Source: Actinomycetota bacterium
Lineage (GTDB): Bacteria; Actinomycetota; Acidimicrobiia; Acidimicrobiales; Iamiaceae
Reading direction: 5' to 3'
DNA length: 12,461 bases
NCBI GenBank assembly: GCA_018268545.1
Contig: JAFDWI010000030.1
Span: 1 to 12,461, forward strand
Notes under the pieces: model-generated
What the model saw: only the letters and a program-made list of their open reading frames with translations
Database searches by the model: none
Told to the model about the DNA's origin: nothing
Made by a program: the position numbers and the translations under genes
Part shown: positions 7,303 to 12,461 of the stretch, in pieces
How positions within the stretch are numbered: the first letter of the stretch is position 1
Layout of the letters: the number at the start of each line of letters is the position of its first letter

Positions 7303-7307
7303 ACTGT
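7302..7307 (+). promoter_or_regulatory. probable -10 box of the fused TetR gene (TACTGT)
   Basis: TACTGT fits TANNNT and is placed 28 nt before the ATG at 7336, leaving a short leader with a GGAGG Shine-Dalgarno (7328-7332). It separates this gene from the valS/TetR-1/TetR-2 unit. No standard -35 is visible. Confidence 0.45.
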
Positions 7308-7335
7308 GGAGGCCGATCATCGATCGCGGAGGACC

Positions 7336-8901
7336 ATGGCGAAGCGGCGCAACACCGACGAGACGCGCAACCTGTTGCTCGAGACCGGCGCAGCGATGCT
7401 CGTCGAACACGGGATCACGGTCACGCTCGCCACGGTGAGCATGATCGACGCGTGCCGCGAAGCGGGCCTGTCGACCACCGGGAGCGCCTACAAGATCTGG
7501 CCGAACCAGGAGGCGTTCCGTTCCGACCTGCTCGGCCGGCTCGTCGATATGACCGCCGCGACCCGCCTCGACCCGGATCTCGTCGCCACGATGACCCGGG
7601 CCGACATCCTCCCTCCGCTCGACGAGCTGATCCGGTTGTTCACCACCGATCCCGAGCCGCTCGCAGGCGGCGGGCCCGGCTACTCGGTCTACACGACGTT
7701 GTTCATCGCGTCGCGTCCTGACCCGGATCTCGCCGAGCGGATCCACACCCTCGACCTCGACCAGATCACCGCGAACGCGCAGCTTTTCGACCTGGTCGCC
7801 CGCGCGTACGGGCTCGAGTTCGTTCCGCCGTTCGACGCGCAGATGCTCGCGACCACCTTCTCCGCGCTCGCGGAAGGTTTCACGATCCGAACCCGAACGA
7901 TGCCGGAGATCGCCGACATCACCCTGATAGAGCCGGTGGGACCCGACACGCAGGTTGTTCCGTGGACGCTGTTCGGTGCGTGCATCGCCACCGTCACCCA
8001 CGCGTTCCTGCGCCCCGGTCGCCAACCGATGCCACCACATGCGATCGCCGCGGCGGCAGCAGCGCTTGAACCCGACGAGGCGACCGACCCGATCGATCCC
8101 GCGACGGCGCCGGCAACAGGGGCGGCGACAAGGGCAGCAGCCCCGGCACCGGCTGTCCCCGGTGCCAGCCCCCGTCGCCCGCGACGCCGACGCCGCAGCC
8201 TGGATGAAACGCGGGACGCGATCCTCGACGCCGGTGTGGACATGCTCGTCGCGAGCGGCTTCGAGGTCACGATCGGTCGCGTGGACCTGGTCGACGTGTG
8301 TCGGCGTGCCGGCCTCGAGAGCGCGGGAAGCGCCTACAACATCTGGCCGAACCAAGAGGCCTACCGGCGAGACCTGATCCGAACCCTGCTCGCCTCCCGT
8401 CTCGGCGACCACGCAACACCGGCAGACCTGGCCGACGCGTTCGCCCGCGCCGGTGCGGACCTCCCCGAGTTCGACGAGGTGCTCAGAACCGCGACGGTCC
8501 GGGACTTCGAAGTCAACACCGGGATCCTCAACATCGTCAACCTCGCCGTGGGACTTGCCGCGTCGCACGACGACGAGCTGGCCGCCCAGCTCCACGATTA
8601 CGAAACGCGATCACTCGACGAGTTCGCCGCCCTGTACCGGACCGCGAACGAGGCCTACGGACTCGACTGGGTCCCGCCGTTCGACGCGCACCTGCTGGCC
8701 ATCAGCCTCAGCGCCCTGGTCCAGGGGTTCGCGATCCGGATGGCGACGACACCCGAGCTCGTGCCCACCGACCTGTCACGCCCGACCGGTCCGGACGGCG
8801 TCGATCAACCCTGGCACCTCTTTTCGTGCGCGGCGAAAGCGATCATCGAGGGTTTCACCCGGCCGAGGGCGGATCCGACTCGGGCACCGGACGCACCATG
8901 A
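7336..8901 (+). CDS. tandem-fused double TetR-like regulator (subtype B + A)
   Basis: A 521-aa protein made of two complete TetR-like units. Unit 1 (about 1-228) has D-E-T-R-N-L-L-L-E-T-G-A-A-M-L, S-A-Y-K-I-W-P-N-Q at 50-58, Y-G-L-E-F-V-P-P-F-D and an ending L-R-P. An Ala/Pro/Thr-rich linker of ~50 residues (about 231-279) leads into an Arg cluster (280-287). Unit 2 (288-521) has S-L-D-E-T-R-D-A-I-L-D-A-G-V-D-M-L, S-A-Y-N-I-W-P-N-Q at 332-340 and Y-G-L-D-W-V-P-P-F-D. No stop, or start codon with a ribosome site, occurs at the junction, so it is a true fusion. The start at 7336 is set by GGAGG 3 nt upstream and by alignment with TetR-2; an in-frame GTG at 7288 would lie in the operator palindrome. 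TetR proteins act as dimers, so this may be a single-chain dimer. The 3' end overlaps the convergent mscS-like gene by 47 bp. Confidence 0.85.
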   Translation: MAKRRNTDETRNLLLETGAAMLVEHGITVTLATVSMIDACREAGLSTTGSAYKIWPNQEAFRSDLLGRLVDMTAATRLDPDLVATMTRADILPPLDELIRLFTTDPEPLAGGGPGYSVYTTLFIASRPDPDLAERIHTLDLDQITANAQLFDLVARAYGLEFVPPFDAQMLATTFSALAEGFTIRTRTMPEIADITLIEPVGPDTQVVPWTLFGACIATVTHAFLRPGRQPMPPHAIAAAAAALEPDEATDPIDPATAPATGAATRAAAPAPAVPGASPRRPRRRRRSLDETRDAILDAGVDMLVASGFEVTIGRVDLVDVCRRAGLESAGSAYNIWPNQEAYRRDLIRTLLASRLGDHATPADLADAFARAGADLPEFDEVLRTATVRDFEVNTGILNIVNLAVGLAASHDDELAAQLHDYETRSLDEFAALYRTANEAYGLDWVPPFDAHLLAISLSALVQGFAIRMATTPELVPTDLSRPTGPDGVDQPWHLFSCAAKAIIEGFTRPRADPTRAPDAP

Positions 8902-9916
8902 TCTCGTGACGGGTTGAGGGAGGTTTGATCCCCGCTTCGACGAACGCGTCGTGCAACCCGGCACGGAGCGCCCGGGTGATCGGCCACTGCTCGCCGGGAC
9001 GGGTCTTGACGACCACTCGGATCGTCACCGAAGTCGGGTCCATGGCCTCGACGCCACGGATCTCCGGCGGCGCCAGCACTTCGGAGCGGTATTCCGGCGC
9101 AGTGGTGACCCGCTGGGCGACCTCGGCGATGATCGCCTCGGCCCGGTCCAGATCGGTCCCGAAGGGTACGACCACGTCGAGCAACGACCGCGCCCAGCCT
9201 TGCGACATGTTGCCGACGCGTCGGATGTCGCCGTTGGGGATGTGCCAGATCGTCCCGTTCACGTCGCGCACGCTGGTGATGCGCAACGTCACGGCTTCGA
9301 CCGTTCCGCGCACGCCGACCGATCCGTCCACGCTGCCGGAGACGTCGATCACGTCACCGACGCCGAACTGGTCTTCGGTGAGCATGAACATGCCGGCGAG
9401 AAAGTCCTTGACCATGGTCTGCGCACCGAAGCCGAGCGCGACCCCGATGATCCCGGCTCCCGCGGCGAGAGGACCCAGACGAATGCCGATCACGCTCAGC
9501 GAGTAGATCGCGGCGATCGAGTACACGACGACCGATGAGACGCTGCGAAGAACCGCCGTCGTGGTCTTTGCTCGCGCTGCCGCACGAATCGAGACGCTTC
9601 CCGTCTCGACCAGGACACTCGGTGCTTTGGCCTTGAACCGGGCGAACCGGTCCGATTCGGCGGCACCCTCCAGGTGGCGTCCGACCCGACGGATCAGACG
9701 GCGGACGACGCGGTTGACGATTACCGCGATCATCCAGATGACGACGATGCGGAGTGCGGGGGCGATCACGTGCTGAGCCGCATGCGCGAGGAACGCATTG
9801 TCGGTCCATTCGAGTCCGAGGCGACATGCCGTCGTAGGGTGCACGCCGCAGACCTCGCCGAGGCGTTGCGGGTCCACGGCGACGCCGGGCAGCGCGAACA
9901 CCTCGGACGCGACCAT
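8855..9916 (-). CDS. MscS-family small-conductance mechanosensitive channel
   Basis: A 353-aa inner-membrane channel protein that would open under membrane tension to release solutes on hypo-osmotic shock. Predicted helices are near residues 45-70 (VIAPALRIVVIWMIAVIVNRVV) and 117-146, followed by a glycine/alanine-rich pore helix that begins G-P-L-A-A-G-A-G-I-I-G-V-A-L-G-F-G-A-Q. The hallmark continuation D-F-L-A-G-M-F-M-L-T-E-D-Q-F-G-V-G-D then enters the beta domain (V-R-G-T-V-E-A-V-T-L-R-I-T, I-P-N-G-D-I), with an alpha/beta C-terminus. A charged linker between TM1 and TM2 is longer than in E. coli MscS. I chose ATG 9916 because a TAGCCT -10 lies 8 nt upstream; a TTG at 9925 falls inside that box. 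The last 47 bp overlap the fused TetR gene on the other strand. Confidence 0.92.
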   Translation of the reverse strand: MVASEVFALPGVAVDPQRLGEVCGVHPTTACRLGLEWTDNAFLAHAAQHVIAPALRIVVIWMIAVIVNRVVRRLIRRVGRHLEGAAESDRFARFKAKAPSVLVETGSVSIRAAARAKTTTAVLRSVSSVVVYSIAAIYSLSVIGIRLGPLAAGAGIIGVALGFGAQTMVKDFLAGMFMLTEDQFGVGDVIDVSGSVDGSVGVRGTVEAVTLRITSVRDVNGTIWHIPNGDIRRVGNMSQGWARSLLDVVVPFGTDLDRAEAIIAEVAQRVTTAPEYRSEVLAPPEIRGVEAMDPTSVTIRVVVKTRPGEQWPITRALRAGLHDAFVEAGIKPPSTRHEIMVRPVPESDPPSAG

Positions 9917-9924
9917 GGCGGGCA

Positions 9925-9930
9925 AGGCTA
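9925..9930 (-). promoter_or_regulatory. -10 box of the mscS-like gene (TAGCCT), leaderless type
   Basis: On the minus strand TAGCCT is followed by 8 nt and the ATG at 9916. No Shine-Dalgarno sequence fits between. This spacing is the signature of a leaderless transcript. Confidence 0.55.
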
Positions 9931-10020
9931 CCGGTCACCCCTCCCGATACGTTGCGTGCCCGGGACGGCACCATGGACCCGGTCGACGCCGACCTGCACC
10001 CGGCCGTTCTCGATCGAGGC

Positions 10021-10428
10021 TCAAGCCCCGGACGCGTGCCCTGGTGCAAAGACCGGAAGCCCCAACTCCGCGGCGCCATCGAGGAGGCGTCGGTCATAGG
10101 AGATGAACGCGGTAAGTGCGCTCCGAAGCAGCACGGCTGAGGCGAGATGGATCGCGTCGAGCGTCCGAAGCGTGGCCTCACCGATTTCGCACGCAAGGTT
10201 CTGCACCACGTCCCCCATCGGGACGAGGTCGACATCACCGATCACCACGTGCGCTTCGGCCAGTGCGTCCCGGCCTGCACGCCGAGCCGCTCGAAGGACC
10301 TCGATACGCCCCAACTCGCTCGTGACGATTGCCTCGTTCGGGCGTTCGCCGAGCCATTGTGCCATCGTCGCAGTCTCCGGCTCTTCACGAACGGCCTTCA
10401 TGATCGCCGACGAATCGAGATAGATCAC
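10021..10428 (-). CDS. vapC: VapC-type PIN-domain toxin
   Basis: A 135-aa PIN-domain ribonuclease, the toxin of a type II toxin-antitoxin pair that cleaves RNA in the cytoplasm when free of antitoxin. The acidic metal-binding residues expected of PIN domains are present: D5 in I-Y-L-D-S-S-A, E43 in R-I-E-V-L-R-A, D91 in T-L-D-A-I-H-L-A-S-A and D112 in S-Y-D-R-R-L. The protein therefore looks active. The start is GTG at 10428, giving a 4-bp overlap (GTGA) with the antitoxin stop. There is no better start upstream, and M-I-Y-L-D is the normal VapC N-terminus. The RNA target cannot be told from the sequence. Confidence 0.93.
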   Translation of the reverse strand: MIYLDSSAIMKAVREEPETATMAQWLGERPNEAIVTSELGRIEVLRAARRAGRDALAEAHVVIGDVDLVPMGDVVQNLACEIGEATLRTLDAIHLASAVLLRSALTAFISYDRRLLDGAAELGLPVFAPGHASGA

Positions 10429-10709
10429 ACGCGGTCTTCGCGCTCGTCGACGAGCAGTTGCGCATTCGTGGCATCGCCTGGCCTCGACGGAACCGGCTGA
10501 GGTGACCGGAGGCGGCCGGTCGGTTGCGACGCCGGCACAAGAAGCCCTTCGGCCACGAGGCGGTCGCGCTCGGATTGCGCCGGCCCAGGCGGTTGGATCG
10601 TGGCAACCAGCACGCCACGCGACGTGACGGCAACGCTTCGGCCGCCCTGAACAATCGCAAGGTACCGCGATGCATGCTGGCGAAGTTCCCGGACCCCGAT
10701 CCGTTCCAT
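10425..10709 (-). CDS. vapB: Phd/YefM-type antitoxin of the VapC pair
   Basis: A 94-aa antitoxin. The N-terminus M-E-R-I-G-V-R-E-L-R-Q-H-A-S-R-Y-L and V-A-V-T-S-R-G-V-L-V-A are the Phd/YefM DNA-binding fold. The C-terminal ~45 residues are Pro/Arg-rich and probably unstructured until they bind the toxin. It precedes the toxin and overlaps it by 4 bp, the standard order for coupled excess antitoxin synthesis. I chose ATG 10709 over an upstream in-frame start at 10748 because the extra residues would cover the palindrome and -10, and TACGTT lies exactly 7 nt upstream. The pairing of a Phd-type antitoxin with a PIN toxin is common in actinobacteria. The symbol vapB is by position. Confidence 0.88.
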   Translation of the reverse strand: MERIGVRELRQHASRYLAIVQGGRSVAVTSRGVLVATIQPPGPAQSERDRLVAEGLLVPASQPTGRLRSPQPVPSRPGDATNAQLLVDEREDRV

Positions 10710-10716
10710 GACGGAA

Positions 10717-10722
10717 AACGTA
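10717..10722 (-). promoter_or_regulatory. -10 box of the toxin-antitoxin operon (TACGTT), leaderless type
   Basis: On the minus strand TACGTT is followed by 7 nt and the antitoxin ATG, so translation would begin at or next to the first transcribed base. Its first three bases are the end of the palindrome at 10720-10738. Confidence 0.6.
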
Positions 10723-10738
10723 GCACTGCTTGTGCTAC
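10720..10738. promoter_or_regulatory. palindromic operator of the toxin-antitoxin operon
   Basis: GTAGCAC-TGCTT-GTGCTAC is a perfect inverted repeat with 7-bp arms and a 5-bp spacer. It overlaps the upstream half of the antitoxin -10 box. Type II antitoxins of this kind repress their own operon by binding such sites, alone or with the toxin. The site is therefore most likely the autoregulatory operator. It is about 90 bp from the divergent hydrolase promoter, so control of that gene is less likely. Confidence 0.75.
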
Positions 10739-10826
10739 CTGAGACCAACGCTCAGGCGCCGGACCGGAGGTCCCTCGCGAGCAGAGCGTCGAGCCCCGAC
10801 AAGGGGCTGCATGGATGGGAAGCCAC

Positions 10827-10832
10827 TAGGTT
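10827..10832 (+). promoter_or_regulatory. -10 box of the alpha/beta hydrolase gene (TAGGTT), leaderless type
   Basis: TAGGTT is followed by 7 nt and the ATG at 10840. It matches the TANNNT-N7-ATG layout of the antitoxin gene and decides this start over the upstream in-frame ATG at 10708, which would run through the divergent operator. Confidence 0.6.
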
Positions 10833-10839
10833 TGCGGCT

Positions 10840-11811
10840 ATGGCCGACCGTCCCCATGTCGGCGATTCGCTCGCCGGATACGACTCGACGCACCCCTGGA
10901 CGCCAACCCCCTCGAGCGCTCCAGGTTGGTTCACGGCCGCGCTCGGCGTGCCGGCCGAATCGCACACCATCACCGTCGAAGGCGCGACGGTCGCGTACCG
11001 GACCTGGGGCGACGCCGGCAAGCCCGGCCTCGTGTTCGTCCACGGCGGTGGTGCCCACAGCTACTGGTGGACCCACATCGCGGCCATGTTCGCGCAGGAC
11101 CATCGCATCGCGGCGCTCGATCTGACGGGTCACGGCGATTCGGACCATCGTGCGAGCTACTCGGTCGAGCAATGGACGCGCGAGGTCATGGCCGTCGCGG
11201 ATGCATCGGACTTTGCGGGTCCGCCGGTCGTGATCGGTCATTCGATGGGCGGCATGGTCGCGATCGTGACCGCAGCGGTCGCAGGCGAAGGTCGCCTCGC
11301 CGGCGCGATCGTCGGGGACTCTCCGGTCACCGAACCCGACCCCGAGGTCGCCTCGGCCCGCCTCGGCGTGTTCCGCCAGGCCAAGGTGTACCCGAGCCTC
11401 GAAGCGGCACTCCCCCACTTCCGCACCGTCCCCGCCCAGGACCATTATCTCGACTACGTCGTCGACCACGTGGCTCGCCATTCGCTGTGTGAAACCGACG
11501 GTGGCTGGCGATGGAAGTTCGACCCGAACCTCTTCTCGGCTTTCGAAGGCGACCCGCGCGGGATCGCGCTGCCCTACCTGGGCGACATCCACTGCCGGCT
11601 CGCCCTGCTCGCGTTCGAGAACGGCCTGCTCACCGAAGCGATCAGCCAGTTCATGTACGACCGGATGGGGCGCGTCACCCCGGTCGTGAACATCCCCGAA
11701 GCGGGCCACCACGCCATGCTCGACCAGCCGCTGCTGCTCATCACCGCGATCCGCGCGCTGCTGGCCGACTGGGATCACTCCACGCCGATCCTCACCGGCC
11801 GCGACCGATGA
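10840..11811 (+). CDS. alpha/beta-hydrolase fold protein
   Basis: A 323-aa predicted cytoplasmic hydrolase without a signal peptide. The oxyanion-hole loop is H-G-G-G-A-H, and the nucleophile elbow is G-H-S-M-G-G with Ser135. L-D-L-T-G-H-G-D-S-D lies after strand 4, and the catalytic histidine is H290 in A-G-H-H-A-M-L. At the usual acid position after strand 7 the protein reads A-F-E-N-G (E260) instead of the common G-x-x-D. E260, or an aspartate after strand 6 (V-G-D-S-P), could serve. A ~40-residue N-terminal extension precedes the fold. The substrate (ester, epoxide, lactone or other) cannot be told. It is coupled by ATGA to a 2-hydroxyacid dehydrogenase, which suggests successive steps on a hydroxy- or keto-acid, an inference only. 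Confidence 0.85.
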   Translation: MADRPHVGDSLAGYDSTHPWTPTPSSAPGWFTAALGVPAESHTITVEGATVAYRTWGDAGKPGLVFVHGGGAHSYWWTHIAAMFAQDHRIAALDLTGHGDSDHRASYSVEQWTREVMAVADASDFAGPPVVIGHSMGGMVAIVTAAVAGEGRLAGAIVGDSPVTEPDPEVASARLGVFRQAKVYPSLEAALPHFRTVPAQDHYLDYVVDHVARHSLCETDGGWRWKFDPNLFSAFEGDPRGIALPYLGDIHCRLALLAFENGLLTEAISQFMYDRMGRVTPVVNIPEAGHHAMLDQPLLLITAIRALLADWDHSTPILTGRDR

Positions 11812-12461
11812 ACCGCGCCGCCATCGCGATCGCGCCCGAACCGGCACGCAACACCTGGCTCGCCGACGCCGTGCGTGCCGGCGGCGGAACCGTCGTCGAT
11901 CCCGACGTCGCGACGGGCCTGGTCTGGGCGATTCCGAAACATCCCGAACGTCTGGAGCAACTCCTCGCGACATGCCCGAACATCACCTGGGTGCAACTTC
12001 CCTTCGCCGGGATCGAGACCTTCACCCACCTGATGGACGACGGCCGGACCTGGACGTGCGGCAAAGGTGTGTACGCAGACCCGGTCGCCGAGCTCGCACT
12101 TTCCCTGTTGCTCGCGGGCATGCGCGGGGTGGGCACCTATGCGCGCCGCAACACCTGGCAGAAGGCTGACGCGAACGAACTCGGGCACAACCTGCTCGGC
12201 GCGAACGTCACGATCCTGGGTGGCGGTGGCATCACCGCGTCCCTGCTCCGATTGCTCGGCGGCTTCGACGTGACCACGACCGTCGTGCGCCGCAGCGTCG
12301 ATCAACCCGTCGACGGGGCAGCCGCCACGGTGGGACTCGACCGACTGCACGAGGTACTGTCCGGCGCCGACGCGGTCGTGCTCGCGCTGGCGATGACGCC
12401 GGAGACCCGGGGCGTGATCGATGCTGCCGCCCTCGACGCGATGGCCGATCATGCCTGGCTC
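11808..12461 (+). CDS. D-isomer-specific 2-hydroxyacid dehydrogenase, N-terminal part
   Basis: An open frame of 218 codons that runs off the right edge. It starts at the ATG overlapping the hydrolase stop (ATGA, 11808-11811). The N-terminal catalytic lobe shows I-T-W-V-Q-L-P-F-A-G-I-E and V-Y-A-D-P-V-A-E-L-A-L-S-L-L-L-A, typical of the family. The Rossmann lobe begins L-L-G-A-N-V-T-I-L-G-G-G-G-I-T-A-S-L-L, and V-V-R-R-S occupies the strand-2 end where coenzyme choice is made; the basic R-R suggests NADP(H) rather than NAD(H). A-D-A-V-V-L-A-L-A-M-T-P-E-T-R-G-V-I-D is the later conserved block. The expected catalytic Arg, Glu and His near the C-terminus are mostly beyond the window. The exact substrate is unknown. 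Confidence 0.9.
   Translation, partial: MNRAAIAIAPEPARNTWLADAVRAGGGTVVDPDVATGLVWAIPKHPERLEQLLATCPNITWVQLPFAGIETFTHLMDDGRTWTCGKGVYADPVAELALSLLLAGMRGVGTYARRNTWQKADANELGHNLLGANVTILGGGGITASLLRLLGGFDVTTTVVRRSVDQPVDGAAATVGLDRLHEVLSGADAVVLALAMTPETRGVIDAAALDAMADHAWL

Larger units (their letters stand above)
5983..8348 (+). repeat. 20-bp coding word repeated in the four TetR units
   Basis: The word agcgcctacaagatctggcc is identical at 5983-6002, 6684-6703 and 7483-7502. It recurs with one change (AAG to AAC, Lys to Asn) at 8329-8348. It encodes the S-A-Y-K/N-I-W-P core of the recognition segment. The conservation includes synonymous positions, which fits recent duplication, conversion between copies, or both. 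The interval given spans all four copies. Confidence 0.85.

Noticed and set aside
8020..8200. Two separate TetR genes with a missed stop/start at the fusion junction
   Set aside because: The frame is open throughout, with a linker-like composition. There is no in-frame ATG, GTG or ribosome site at the start of the second unit.
7186..8595. 469-codon minus-strand open frame antisense to the fused TetR gene
   Set aside because: Its apparent repeats merely mirror the duplicated TetR units. No fold or start signal of its own is seen.
10735..11973. 412-codon minus-strand open frame antisense to the hydrolase
   Set aside because: Arg/Asp/Val-rich shadow. The plus strand has a complete catalytic serine-histidine motif set.

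Overview
The window is very GC-rich, densely coded bacterial DNA of actinobacterial character. Several genes start right behind a TANNNT -10 hexamer with no room for a Shine-Dalgarno site (leaderless transcription), and there are a VapBC-type toxin-antitoxin pair and an archaeal-like valyl-tRNA synthetase. An uncultured or marine/soil member of the Acidimicrobiia is my best guess. That is inference, because no rRNA or taxonomic marker is present.

Layout. 3-416 (+) is the 3' end of a YeiH-type membrane protein. Facing it is a minus-strand operon (2827-456): a 14-TM DHA2-type MFS drug exporter followed, with an ATGA overlap, by a MerR-type regulator. A 379-bp intergenic region (2828-3206) holds a ~137-bp imperfect inverted repeat and a (GGGGGC)n tract. 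Then comes valS (3207-5831), followed after 7 bp by an unusual run of TetR-like regulators: TetR-1 (5839-6540), TetR-2 (6537-7226, ATGA overlap) and, behind its own promoter and a palindromic operator candidate, a 521-aa gene (7336-8901) that fuses two complete TetR-like units through an Ala/Pro-rich linker. A convergent MscS-family channel (9916-8855) overlaps the end of that gene by 47 bp. A minus-strand antitoxin/toxin pair (10709-10021) has a perfect palindrome over its -10 box. It is divergent from an alpha/beta hydrolase (10840-11811), which is translationally coupled to a D-2-hydroxyacid dehydrogenase (11808 to the window end, incomplete).

Most interesting region. The four TetR-like units (5839-8901) are paralogues sharing an unusual recognition segment (G-S-A-Y-K/N-I-W-P-N/D-Q). 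By hand count they fall into two subtypes arranged A, B, B-A: TetR-1 resembles the second half of the fusion, and TetR-2 resembles the first half. This suggests an obligate A/B heterodimer that exists once as two coupled genes and once as a natural single-chain dimer. The target is unknown. The first pair sits directly behind valS and may share its transcript.
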